DNA of 51,438 nucleotides from Arenimonas malthae CC-JY-1 (lineage in GTDB: Bacteria > Pseudomonadota > Gammaproteobacteria > Xanthomonadales > Xanthomonadaceae): positions 1-51,438 of the forward strand of contig NZ_AVCH01000002.1 in the NCBI RefSeq assembly GCF_000747075.1, read 5' to 3'. The notes under the pieces were generated by a model that worked only from the letters and a program-made list of their open reading frames with translations, did not search any database and was not told where the DNA came from. Both the position numbers and the translations under genes were made by a program. Below, piece after piece: positions 9,260 to 16,781 of this stretch (position 1 is the stretch's first letter; the number at the start of each line of letters is the position of its first letter).

Positions 9260-9783
9260 CAGGGACTCCTCGGGTTGGACGTGGGCCGCGCCGGCGCAGC
9301 CGGACGGCCGCTCCGGGTCATGGGCATGGGGAAATAGGCGATGACCTGGCCGCTGAGCTCGGGCGGCACCTTCACCAGGTACCAGACGTCGGCGACGCCA
9401 TCGCCGCCGGCGGCGCCGCGTTTGCGGTCGGACACCCAGCGGTAGAGCGGCTTGCCCTGCCAGGCCCACATCAGCCGCCCGTCGCTGCTGCGCGCCAGGG
9501 TGAACGGGCCGTGCGGGCGGGCGCCGGGCTCGGCGTAATGGGGCGGCCACAGCGCCTCGCAGGGACGGTCGCAGAGGCTGCGGCCGGGTTTGTCCTTGGT
9601 GTAGGTGTAGAGCGCGCGGCCACCCTGCTCCACCAGGATGCCCTGCCGCTGCCAGATGGGAACCGGGCTGCGCAGGGCGATTTCCAGCGGGGAAAGCCGC
9701 GGCGGCGGCGTGGCGGCGGGCGGGCGGGCCGAGGCCGCGAGGGCCAGGCCACACAGCAACAGGAACACGGTCGGTCGGATCAT
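9259..9783 (-). CDS. Exported COG4315-type protein (secreted repeat, PF03640-like)
   Basis: A 174-residue protein with a signal peptide (MIRPTVFLLLCGLALAASA). Two copies of the secreted-repeat motif follow: GRALYTYTKDKPGRSLCDRP with CEALWPP, and MWAWQGKPLYRWVSDRKRG with a GGDGVADVWYLVK tail. The first repeat carries a C-x3-C pair. Proteins of this kind are exported and of unknown function; some are found near heme, copper or redox proteins. The gene overlaps the DUF3034 gene by one base. The upstream ribosome binding site is weak. A candidate ECF-type promoter lies 42-69 nt upstream of the ATG, just after the end of the cupin gene, so this gene may start a separately transcribed exported module. 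Confidence 0.75.
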   Translation of the reverse strand: MIRPTVFLLLCGLALAASARPPAATPPPRLSPLEIALRSPVPIWQRQGILVEQGGRALYTYTKDKPGRSLCDRPCEALWPPHYAEPGARPHGPFTLARSSDGRLMWAWQGKPLYRWVSDRKRGAAGGDGVADVWYLVKVPPELSGQVIAYFPMPMTRSGRPAAPARPTSNPRSP

Positions 9784-9824
9784 CGGCAGGCCGGGGCGGC
9801 TACGCACGTCGCGTATATCCCCCT

Positions 9825-9852
9825 TACGCAGCCGGTGCAGCCGGCGGATGCA
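9825..9852 (-). promoter_or_regulatory. Candidate ECF sigma factor promoter for the exported module
   Basis: On the minus strand TGCATCC (9852-9846) is followed after 17 nt by CGTA (9828-9825). This resembles the -35/-10 layout seen at several ECF sigma promoters. It lies in the gap between the cupin gene (upstream) and the exported COG4315-type gene. No second copy precedes the sigma gene itself. The assignment rests on one site and general ECF promoter shape, so it is tentative. Confidence 0.3.
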
Positions 9853-9860
9853 GCGGGCGC

Positions 9861-10340
9861 TTATTCGCCGCCGGCGGGGCGGCGCAGACGGTCCGGATCG
9901 GGGATGAGTTCGCTGCGGATCATCAGCAGCGCCCCGCGGGGCGAGAGGAAGGCTTCGTGGCGCTCGCCCGGCGGGGCCACCAGGTAGTCGCCGGCGAAAT
10001 ACTCCACGCCGTCGTGCAGCACGGAGCCTTCCAGGACCAGGCACTCTTCCTCCCGGGTGTGCCGATGCGGAGGCACGACGGCGCCGGGGTCGATGCGCCA
10101 GAGGCTGGTCTGGGTGCCCCCGGCCTCGTCGCGGCGCAGGGTCTTGATGCGGATGCCCGGGACGAAGGGCACCCATTCGCCCTCGTCCGCCCGCACCACC
10201 CTCGAGCGCGTCCGGCGGGCGTCCGCCAGCACCCGGGCGCGGAGCGCGGACGAGGACGCGGGCTCGGGGTGGGTTTCCGGCAGCAGCCCGGCCAGCGCGG
10301 CCAGCAGCAGGTCGTCCTGGGGAGGAATGCGCTGGCTCAT
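9861..10340 (-). CDS. ChrR-like cupin protein paired with an ECF sigma factor
   Basis: A 159-residue protein with a C-terminal cupin barrel. The metal-ligand set expected for ChrR_Cupin domains is visible as H92, H94 (PPHRHTREEE), E98 and H128 (GERHEAF). In Rhodobacter, ChrR holds the ECF sigma factor RpoE inactive until singlet oxygen is sensed. Here the N-terminal region (MSQRIPPQDDLLLAALAGLL) resembles the helical start of such anti-sigma factors but lacks the zinc ligands (His/Cys cluster) of the ChrR anti-sigma domain. Either the domain has diverged or the protein senses without that zinc site. It overlaps the sigma factor gene by 4 bp (ATGA), which strongly supports a functional pair. 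Confidence 0.8.
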   Translation of the reverse strand: MSQRIPPQDDLLLAALAGLLPETHPEPASSSALRARVLADARRTRSRVVRADEGEWVPFVPGIRIKTLRRDEAGGTQTSLWRIDPGAVVPPHRHTREEECLVLEGSVLHDGVEYFAGDYLVAPPGERHEAFLSPRGALLMIRSELIPDPDRLRRPAGGE

Positions 10341-10945
10341 GGCTCGCCGCCCTCCCCCGCCAGGGCCGCACGCAGCGCGGCCAGGCCCCGGCGGGCATGG
10401 GACTTCACCGTGCCAACCGGCAGCCCGGTGCGCAGCGCAATCTCGGGCTGCGACAAATCCTCGTGGTAGGCCAGCATGAGCACGGTGCGCTGGGCGGGGC
10501 TCAGCGCGGCCAGCGCCGGGGCCAGGCGCTGGACGTTGGCAAGGTGCTCGAGCAGTTCGCTGGCGGGATCTTCTTCACTTTCCCTGTACGCGTCCCCGAG
10601 GGCCTCCGGATGCACTTCGCGCGACTGCGCGCCGCGCCGGCGGCGACGGTCCACCGCCCGGCTCCAGGCCAGCGTCAGCAGCCAGGGCAGCACGGTGCCG
10701 CGCTCCGGGCAGTAACCGACGGCCTGCTCCCAGACCTGCAGGAAGACGTCGCCGACGACTTCCTCGGCGTCCTGGGGTTGCCGCAGCACCCGCAGTGCAA
10801 GCGCGTAAACGCGGCCCACCGTCAGGTCGTAGAGCTGGCCCAGCGCCTCGGCGTCCCCGAACCGGATGCGGCCGACGAGCGCCACCAGCGCCGCTTCGTC
10901 GGGCGTGGCGGGCGAAACGGCGGGCGGCGGCGAAACGACGGGCAT
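10337..10945 (-). CDS. ECF-family RNA polymerase sigma factor
   Basis: A 202-residue sigma-70 family protein. Region 2 is seen in GQLYDLTVGRVYALALRVL and DAEEVVGDVFLQVWEQA. Region 4 is seen in LSPAQRTVLMLAYHEDLSQP followed by the helix-turn-helix EIALRTGLPVGTVKSHARRG. There is no region 3, as expected for ECF sigmas. Its partner, a ChrR-like cupin, overlaps it by 4 bp. By analogy with ECF11/ChrR pairs it probably responds to an oxidative or photo-oxidative stress. Its most likely local targets are the exported genes directly downstream. The ATG at 10945 is the first start; the ribosome binding site in front of it is weak. Confidence 0.9.
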   Translation of the reverse strand: MPVVSPPPAVSPATPDEAALVALVGRIRFGDAEALGQLYDLTVGRVYALALRVLRQPQDAEEVVGDVFLQVWEQAVGYCPERGTVLPWLLTLAWSRAVDRRRRRGAQSREVHPEALGDAYRESEEDPASELLEHLANVQRLAPALAALSPAQRTVLMLAYHEDLSQPEIALRTGLPVGTVKSHARRGLAALRAALAGEGGEP

Positions 10946-11008
10946 GGCAGGCCGGCGGGGGAGACACCGCCATTAGCACCGCCGCCATTCGAAGGCCGCG
11001 TGAAATCG

Positions 11009-11110
11009 AAAAAAAAAGGGCGACTACGGGGTAGTCGCCCAATGAACCCTGCTCTAAGGGTTGGAGGCTGGCGGTTCTCCGGGGAGAGACAAAACCGCCA
11101 AGCACTAAGT
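11009..11110 (-). ncRNA. Candidate small RNA with three hairpins and intrinsic terminator
   Basis: Read on the minus strand, the region forms GGCGGTT/AACCGCC (11099-11093 with 11076-11070, inner TCTC/GAGA with a C-rich loop), then AACCCT/AGGGTT (11062-11057 with 11050-11045), and then a 10-bp perfect stem GGGCGACTAC/GTAGTCGCCC (11040-11031 with 11027-11018) followed directly by nine T residues (11017-11009). That last element is a textbook intrinsic terminator, yet no gene on this strand reads into it, so an independent transcript is the simplest explanation. The C-rich loops recall the Xanthomonas sRNA sX13, but I cannot confirm homology and the genomic context differs. The 5' end is not defined. 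A plus-strand reading is also structured, with TTTTT at 11144-11148, so orientation is not certain. Confidence 0.5.
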
Positions 11111-11380
11111 CGAACGACGCGTCCCGGCCGGACCGGCCAAGAGTTTTTCTGAGGCCGCCGGACGGTGGCGGGCGACCGACGGGCGTCGAAGGCCGCGCCG
11201 GCCGGGGCGACCTGCCCGTCTAGAGCGTTTGCTTTACACTACGGCGCGCCGCGACCCGGCGGGGTCCTGCTTTCGATGAACGCAGGCCATTTAAATCAAT
11301 CACTTGCGGACGTTTTTTCACCCCATTTCACACGCGAATCCGCCCCCGGATCCGCGCAGTCCGCCAGACCGGAGCCTCCC
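11111..11380. other. Non-coding upstream region of the Leu/Val dehydrogenase gene
   Basis: No gene is supported here. The dehydrogenase frame is open back to 11165, but that extension has no ribosome binding site and no resemblance to the family. An AT-richer stretch at about 11225-11340 contains TTGCTTTACACT and TTTAAATCAATC and probably includes the promoter, but I cannot fix the -35 and -10 elements. Confidence 0.5.
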
Positions 11381-12481
11381 ATGATCTTCGAAACCATCTC
11401 GACCTCGAACCACGAGGAAGTGGTGTTCTGCCACAACAAGGACGCGGGCCTGAAGGCCATCATCGCGATCCACAACACCGTGCTGGGCCCGGCCCTGGGC
11501 GGCACGCGCATGTGGCCGTACGCCAGCGAGGCGGAAGCGCTGAACGACGTGCTGCGCCTGAGCCGCGGCATGACCTACAAGGCGGCGGTGTCGGGCCTGA
11601 ACCTGGGCGGCGGCAAGGCGGTGATCTGGGGCGACCCGAACAAGGACAAGTCCGAGGCGCTGTTCCGCGCCTTCGGCCGCTTCGTGAACTCGCTGGGCGG
11701 CCGTTACATCACCGCCGAGGACGTCGGCATCGACGTCAACGACATGGAATACGTGCTGCGCGAGACCGAATACGTCACCGGCGTGCACCAGGTTCACGGC
11801 GGCTCGGGCGACCCGTCGCCGTTCACCGCCTACGGCACGCTGCAGGGCCTGATGGCCGCGCTGCAGGTCAAGTTCGGCAACGAGGAAGTGGGCAACTATT
11901 CCTACGCCGTGCAGGGCGTGGGCCACGTGGGCATGGAGTTCGTGAAGCTGCTGCGCGAGCGCGGCGCCAAGGTGTTCGTCACCGACATCAACAAGGACGC
12001 GGTGCAGCGCGCCGTGGACGAGTTCGGCTGCGAGGCCGTGGGCCTGGACGACATCTACGACGTGGACGCCGACGTCTACTCGCCGACCGCCCTGGGCGGC
12101 ACGGTGAACGAGAAGACCCTGCCGCGCCTGAAGTGCAAGGTCATCTGCGGCGCCGCCAACAACCAGCTGGCCAACGACGAGATCGGCGTGGAGCTGGAAA
12201 AGCGCGGCATGCTGTACGCGCCGGACTACGCGGTGAACGCCGGCGGCCTGATGAACGTCTCGCTCGAGATCGACGGCTACAACCGCGAGCGCGCCATGCG
12301 CATGATGCGCACCATCTACTACAACCTGGGCCGAATCTTCGAGATCGCCAAGCGCGACGGCATCCCGACCTACAAGGCCGCCGACCGCATGGCCGAAGAG
12401 CGCATCACCGCCATCGGCAAGCTGCGCCTGCCGCACCTGGGCGCCGCCGCTCCCCGCTTCCAGGGCCGCCGCGGCAACTGA
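11381..12481 (+). CDS. Leu/Val/Phe-type amino acid dehydrogenase
   Basis: A 366-residue NAD-dependent amino acid dehydrogenase of the Glu/Leu/Phe/Val family. It oxidatively deaminates branched-chain amino acids to their 2-oxo acids. The N-terminal substrate domain contains [10 protein letters not shown] and the catalytic lysine K79 in [12 protein letters not shown]. The nucleotide domain has VQGVGHVGM (a GxGxxG Rossmann loop) and a later CGAANNQL. Length matches leucine dehydrogenase (about 365). The ATG at 11381 has GGAG six bases upstream and begins MIFETIS, as in homologs. It directly precedes the isovaleryl-CoA dehydrogenase gene (70 bp gap), which fits leucine breakdown. Substrate preference between leucine, valine and phenylalanine cannot be decided. 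Confidence 0.9.
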   Translation: MIFETISTSNHEEVVFCHNKDAGLKAIIAIHNTVLGPALGGTRMWPYASEAEALNDVLRLSRGMTYKAAVSGLNLGGGKAVIWGDPNKDKSEALFRAFGRFVNSLGGRYITAEDVGIDVNDMEYVLRETEYVTGVHQVHGGSGDPSPFTAYGTLQGLMAALQVKFGNEEVGNYSYAVQGVGHVGMEFVKLLRERGAKVFVTDINKDAVQRAVDEFGCEAVGLDDIYDVDADVYSPTALGGTVNEKTLPRLKCKVICGAANNQLANDEIGVELEKRGMLYAPDYAVNAGGLMNVSLEIDGYNRERAMRMMRTIYYNLGRIFEIAKRDGIPTYKAADRMAEERITAIGKLRLPHLGAAAPRFQGRRGN

Positions 12482-12551
12482 GCCGGGCATTGACCGGGCC
12501 GCGACGCCGGCCCGGTCATGCTTCGCCGCCAACCAACGACACGGAGTCACC

Positions 12552-13709
12552 ATGCGCACGTTCCCCCTCGGCGAAGACCTCGATGCCCTGCGCGACGCCG
12601 TCCGGCGCTTCGCCGAGACCGAGATCGCGCCGCGGGCCGCGCAGGTCGACCACGACAACGCCTTCCCCCAGGACCTGTGGCCCAAGCTGGGCGAGCTGGG
12701 CCTGCTGGGCATGACCGTGCCCGCCGAATACGGCGGCTCGGGCATGGGCTACCTGGCCCACCTGGTGGCGATGGAGGAAATCTCCCGCGCCTCCGGCTCC
12801 ATCGGCCTGAGCTACGGCGCGCATTCGAACCTGTGCGTGGCCAACCTCTACGCCAACGGCAGCGAGGCGCAGCGCCACAAGTACCTGCCCAAGCTGTGCA
12901 GCGGCGAGTGGAAGGGCGCGCTGGCCATGAGCGAGCCGGGCGCCGGTTCCGACGTGGTGGGCTCGATGAGCTGCCGCGCCGAGCTGAAGGGCGACGTCTG
13001 GGTCGCCAACGGCAACAAGATGTGGATCACCAACGGCCCCGAGGCCGACGTGCTGATCGTCTACATGCGCACCGCCGGCAAGGAAGCGGGCTCGCGCAGC
13101 ATGACCGCCTTCCTGGTGGAGAAGGGCATGAAGGGCTTCTCCACCGCCCAGAAGCTCGACAAGCTGGGCATGCGCGGCTCCAACACCTGCGAGCTGGTGT
13201 TCGAGAACTGCGAGATTCCGGCCGAAAACGTCCTGGGCGAAGTGAACCAGGGCGTGAAGGTGCTGATGAGCGGCCTGAACACCGAGCGGCTGGTGCTCAC
13301 CGGCGGCCCGCTGGGCCTGATGCAGGCGGCGCTGGACATCGCCCTGCCCTACGTGCGCGAGCGCAAGCAGTTCGACGCCGCCATCGGCACCTTCGGCATC
13401 ATGCAGGCCAAGATCGCCGACATGTACACCGCGCTGCAGTCGTCCCGCGCCTTCGCCTACCAGGTGGCCCGCGACTACGACGCCGGCCACGCCAGCCGCG
13501 TGGACGCCGCCGCCTGCCTGCTGCACGCCAGCGAATCGGCGGTGCAGGTGGCGCTGGAAGGCATCCAGGCCCTGGGCGGCAACGGCTACATCAACGAATA
13601 CGCCACCGGCCGCATCCTGCGCGACGCCAAGCTCTACGCCATCGGCGCCGGCACCAATGAAATCCGCCGCATGCTGATCGGCCGCGAACTCTTCGACGGA
13701 CGCGGCTGA
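12552..13709 (+). CDS. liuA: Isovaleryl-CoA dehydrogenase
   Basis: A 385-residue acyl-CoA dehydrogenase that converts isovaleryl-CoA to 3-methylcrotonyl-CoA with FAD, feeding ETF. The catalytic base of this subfamily is the glutamate in [16 protein letters not shown] (E245), whose unusual position separates isovaleryl-CoA dehydrogenase from other acyl-CoA dehydrogenases. Other family signatures are [30 protein letters not shown] and the C-terminal [17 protein letters not shown] ribosome binding site precedes the ATG at 12552. The gene ends four bases before the convergent ada gene, and a 14-nt palindrome (13705-13718) contains both stop codons. It is the first liu-type step; the later steps are encoded at 16.8-24.6 kb. 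Confidence 0.95.
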   Translation: MRTFPLGEDLDALRDAVRRFAETEIAPRAAQVDHDNAFPQDLWPKLGELGLLGMTVPAEYGGSGMGYLAHLVAMEEISRASGSIGLSYGAHSNLCVANLYANGSEAQRHKYLPKLCSGEWKGALAMSEPGAGSDVVGSMSCRAELKGDVWVANGNKMWITNGPEADVLIVYMRTAGKEAGSRSMTAFLVEKGMKGFSTAQKLDKLGMRGSNTCELVFENCEIPAENVLGEVNQGVKVLMSGLNTERLVLTGGPLGLMQAALDIALPYVRERKQFDAAIGTFGIMQAKIADMYTALQSSRAFAYQVARDYDAGHASRVDAAACLLHASESAVQVALEGIQALGGNGYINEYATGRILRDAKLYAIGAGTNEIRRMLIGRELFDGRG

Positions 13710-13713
13710 GCGC

Positions 13714-14769
13714 TCAGCGCGGCGCGGCCACGGCCGCCTCGTGCGCCAGCAGCCAGCGCTTGCGCTCCAGGCCACCGCCGTAGCCGGTCAACGACCCGTC
13801 GGCGCCGATGACCCGGTGGCAGGGGACCACGATGGCGACGCGGTTGTGGCCGTTCGCCGACGCCACCGCCCGCACCGCCGATTCCCTGCCGATGCGGCGT
13901 GCCTGCTCCCGGTAGGAAGACGTGGCCCCGAACGGAATGTCCTGCAGCGCCTGCCAGGCCAGGCGCTGGAGCGGCGTGCCCGGCAGGTCCAGCGGCAGTT
14001 CGAAGCGGGTCCGCGTGCCCGCGAAGTACTCGGCCACCTGCGCCTCCGCGTCCTGCACATGCCGGTTGGTTCCGGCGATGAGCGGCATCTTCAGGCGTTG
14101 CTGCAGCTCGCGCAGTTCGGTTTCCAGCATCCGCCGGTCGACGAATTCCAGCAGGCACAGTCCGACTGGCGTGGCGCAGGCGAACATGGGCCCGAGCGGC
14201 GTGGTGAACCGGTGCATCACGATGGCGGCGCCGCCGCCGGCGGGCGGCGCGCCCACGGTCTTTTTCATGGTGTACCCGAAACCGCTCATTGATTCGTAGC
14301 CGCTCGAGGCCCAGGCCTGGGTGGCGGAACGCCCGGCCTGCAGGGCCTCGAGCGCGGCATTGATCCGCAGGCTGCGCTGGAAGGCCTGGAAGGACATGCC
14401 GTAGTGGCGTTGGAACCATCGGCGCACCGCTTCCGGGCCCATCCCCAGCTCCCTCAGGCGGGAGTCGCGGATCCGCTCGCCGGGCGCCGCGCGCAGCTGG
14501 TCCATCAGCCGGCGGATGCCGGCCGGGGCGTCATGGGCGTTTTCGGTGGGCCGGCAAATCTTGCAGGGGCGGAAACCGGCGTCCATGGCGTCCTTGAGAC
14601 GGTCATAGAAATCGACGTTCTCCGGCTTCGGCTTCCGCGCCCGGCATATCGACAGGCAGAACACCGAGGTGGTCCGTACCGCCGCGTAGAACACGCCCAC
14701 GTGGGCGGGATCCCGCGCAAGCAGTGCCTCGTAGTAGCGCTTCACCGTGGCGGCGTCTTCGATCTTCAT
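13714..14769 (-). CDS. ada: Bifunctional Ada: DNA methylphosphotriester repair, AraC-type activator and O6-methylguanine methyltransferase
   Basis: A 351-residue Ada protein. The N-terminal Ada domain has the four zinc ligands at C38, C42, C69 and C72, exactly the E. coli numbering, which supports the ATG at 14769 over upstream in-frame starts. C38 is the expected acceptor from methylphosphotriesters. An AraC-type helix-turn-helix region follows at about residues 85-165. The C-terminal methyltransferase has the acceptor cysteine in IVVPCHRVIG. Methylation of the N-terminal cysteine normally turns Ada into an activator of alkylation-repair genes, including itself. No other adaptive-response gene (alkA, alkB, aidB) is next to it. 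It is convergent with the isovaleryl-CoA dehydrogenase gene and interrupts the catabolic cluster. Confidence 0.96.
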   Translation of the reverse strand: MKIEDAATVKRYYEALLARDPAHVGVFYAAVRTTSVFCLSICRARKPKPENVDFYDRLKDAMDAGFRPCKICRPTENAHDAPAGIRRLMDQLRAAPGERIRDSRLRELGMGPEAVRRWFQRHYGMSFQAFQRSLRINAALEALQAGRSATQAWASSGYESMSGFGYTMKKTVGAPPAGGGAAIVMHRFTTPLGPMFACATPVGLCLLEFVDRRMLETELRELQQRLKMPLIAGTNRHVQDAEAQVAEYFAGTRTRFELPLDLPGTPLQRLAWQALQDIPFGATSSYREQARRIGRESAVRAVASANGHNRVAIVVPCHRVIGADGSLTGYGGGLERKRWLLAHEAAVAAPR

Positions 14770-14984
14770 GGCAGGGAGCGGGGCCAGGGACCCCGACGGG
14801 AAAGGGTGACCCATGCTGGGGCCTGCTTCCCGCGGCGGCCACCGAAAACCGGACGAGTATTCCGGCCGGGCAACCCGGCGGCAAATACAGGCCGTTTCCG
14901 CCATCCGCGCCGACCTGACCCTCCCAACGGCCCCACCATCCGGGCGATAATCGCGGTCTTCCCGTCCTGAGTTCGGAGAATTCC

Positions 14985-16160
14985 ATGTCCAAGGTCGTCA
15001 TCGCGGGTGCCAAGCGCACCGCCCTCGGGGCCCTGCTGGGCCAGTTCACCGGCGTGCCGGCCACCCAGCTCGGCGCCACCGCCATCAAGGCCGCCGTCGA
15101 GCAGGCCGGCGTGGCCGCCGACAAGGTGGACGAGGTGATCATGGGCTGCGTGCTGCCCGCCGGCCTCGGCCAGGCCCCGGCCCGCCAGGCGGCCCTGGGC
15201 GCCGGCCTGCCCGCCGCCACCGGCTGCACCACCATCAACAAGGTCTGCGGTTCGGGCATGAAGGCCATCATGATGGGCCACGACCTGATCAAGGCCGGCT
15301 CGGCCAGCGTCGTCGTCGCGGGCGGCATGGAGTCGATGACCAATGCCCCGCACCTGCTGATGAACTCCCGCACCGGCACCAAGTACGGCAGCATGGAAAT
15401 GCTCGACCACATGGCCTGGGACGGCCTGACCAACCCCTACGACAAGCAGGCCATGGGCGTGTTCGGCGAGCTTTGCGCCGAGAAGTACGCCTTCAGCCGC
15501 GCCGACCAGGACGCCTACGCCGCCGAATCCGTGCGCCGCGCCCTGGCCGCCCAGGCCGACGGCTCGTTCAAGGATGAGATCGCGCCGGTCACCGTCGCCG
15601 GCCGCAAGGGCGACGTGCTGGTGGACACCGACGAGCAGCCGGGCCGCTGCGACATCGCCAAGATCCCCACCCTGCGCCCGGCCTTCAAGAAGGACGGCAC
15701 CATCACGGCCGCCGCCTCCAGCTCGATCAACGACGGCGCCGCCGCCCTGGTGCTGGCCTCCGAGGAGGCCGCCAAGGCCCAGGGCCTGGCCCCGATCGCC
15801 ACCATCGTTGCCCACGCCGGCCACGCCCAGGCCCCGGAATGGTTCACCACCGCCCCGGTGTCCGCCATCGCCAACGTGCTGGCCAAGGCCGGCTGGCAGG
15901 TGGGCGACGTGGACCTGTTCGAGGTCAACGAAGCCTTCGCCGTGGTCGCCATGGCCCCCATGAAGGAGCTGGGCATCCCCCACGACAAGCTCAACGTCAA
16001 CGGCGGCGCCTGCGCCCTGGGCCACCCCATCGGGGCCTCCGGCGCCCGCCTGGTGGTGACCCTGGTGAACGCCCTCAAGCGCCGCGGAGGCAAGCGGGGC
16101 GTGGCTTCCCTGTGCATCGGCGGTGGCGAGGCGACGGCCATCGCGGTGGAATTGGCCTGA
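14985..16160 (+). CDS. Acetyl-CoA acetyltransferase (thiolase II)
   Basis: A 391-residue thiolase that condenses two acetyl-CoA or, in catabolism, cleaves acetoacetyl-CoA (and possibly 2-methylacetoacetyl-CoA). The nucleophilic cysteine is C88 in NKVCGSGMKA. The other active-site elements are NEAFA, GGACALGHPIGASGAR and the C-terminal CIGGGEATA cysteine loop. Length and motifs fit the AtoB/PhaA type. In this context it would finish leucine breakdown after HMG-CoA lyase, or isoleucine breakdown. The ATG at 14985 has GGAG upstream in ttcggagaattcc. The 215-bp gap to the divergent ada gene shows no further gene. Confidence 0.95.
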   Translation: MSKVVIAGAKRTALGALLGQFTGVPATQLGATAIKAAVEQAGVAADKVDEVIMGCVLPAGLGQAPARQAALGAGLPAATGCTTINKVCGSGMKAIMMGHDLIKAGSASVVVAGGMESMTNAPHLLMNSRTGTKYGSMEMLDHMAWDGLTNPYDKQAMGVFGELCAEKYAFSRADQDAYAAESVRRALAAQADGSFKDEIAPVTVAGRKGDVLVDTDEQPGRCDIAKIPTLRPAFKKDGTITAAASSSINDGAAALVLASEEAAKAQGLAPIATIVAHAGHAQAPEWFTTAPVSAIANVLAKAGWQVGDVDLFEVNEAFAVVAMAPMKELGIPHDKLNVNGGACALGHPIGASGARLVVTLVNALKRRGGKRGVASLCIGGGEATAIAVELA

Positions 16161-16212
16161 GCACCGTACGGGGGCCGGCAAAAATTTATTTTCGCCGGAA
16201 CCCGCTTTGCCC

Positions 16213-16240
16213 TTGACTCCCAGCCTGTTCCTGACATGAT
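16213..16240 (+). promoter_or_regulatory. Sigma-70 type promoter of the Ala-rich lipoprotein gene
   Basis: TTGACT (16213-16218) and CATGAT (16235-16240) are separated by 16 bp, close to the sigma-70 consensus and unusually recognisable for this GC-rich window. Transcription would start near 16247, giving a leader of about 58 nt that contains the small hairpin ACCCC-GAC-GGGGT. Confidence 0.6.
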
Positions 16241-16304
16241 TTTGATGACGTACCCCGACGGGGTGCGTTCTGAAATTTCATACGTCTAGACGAGGAATTC
16301 ACCC

Positions 16305-16691
16305 ATGTCCCTGAACAAGACCCTGCTCGCCATGGCCCTGGGCCTGGCCCTGGCGGCCTGCTCCAACCAGGCTGAGCAGGCGGCTGACGCGGCCGACGAA
16401 GCCGCTGCTGCTGCCGAAACCGCCGCCACCGAGGCTGCGGACGCCGCTGCCGAGGCCACCGACGCTGCTGCCGACGCCGCCACCGCCGCGACCGACGCCG
16501 CTGCCGAAGCCACCACCGAAGCCGTTGACGCCGCTGCCGAAGCCACCGCTGAAGCCGCCGCCGCCGGTGCCGAAGCCGCCGCCGAGGGTGCCGAGGCGAT
16601 GGCCGAAGGCGCTGCCGAGATGGCCGACCAGGCTGCCGAGGCTGCCGACACCGCCGCCGAAGCTGCCGAAGAGACCACCGACGGCGAGTAA
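16305..16691 (+). CDS. Small Ala/Glu/Asp/Thr-only lipoprotein
   Basis: A 128-residue predicted lipoprotein: signal peptide MSLNKTLLAMALGLALAAC with lipobox LAAC (lipidated C19) and Ser at +2, which predicts outer-membrane sorting. The mature part is extraordinary in composition. It is mostly alanine with Glu, Asp and Thr in repeating AAxEAAD/AAAEATD units, with no lysine, arginine, aromatic, leucine or isoleucine residue. This predicts one long acidic helix or coiled coil, comparable in layout to Lpp-like surface spacers or LEA-like proteins, though I see no specific family match. It is a monocistron with its own near-consensus promoter, GAGG ribosome binding site and strong terminator, so it is probably abundantly expressed. 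Confidence 0.85.
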   Translation: MSLNKTLLAMALGLALAACSNQAEQAADAADEAAAAAETAATEAADAAAEATDAAADAATAATDAAAEATTEAVDAAAEATAEAAAAGAEAAAEGAEAMAEGAAEMADQAAEAADTAAEAAEETTDGE

Positions 16692-16713
16692 TCGCCGCCT
16701 GCGGTACCAAGCG

Positions 16714-16750
16714 AACGGGCGCGACGCGAGTCGCGCCCGTTTTCTTTTAA
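16714..16750 (+). terminator. Intrinsic terminator of the lipoprotein gene
   Basis: A perfect 12-bp stem AACGGGCGCGAC/GTCGCGCCCGTT (16714-16725 with 16730-16741) with a GCGA tetraloop is followed by TTCTTTT. It lies 22 bp after the stop codon of the lipoprotein gene. Confidence 0.9.
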
Positions 16751-16781
16751 ACTCGGCGGGTTCCCGCTCGGACGGACCCGC

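Noticed and set aside
11165-11380. N-terminal extension of the Leu/Val dehydrogenase by 72 residues
   Set aside because: The extension has no ribosome binding site and no family similarity, while the ATG at 11381 has GGAG six bases upstream.
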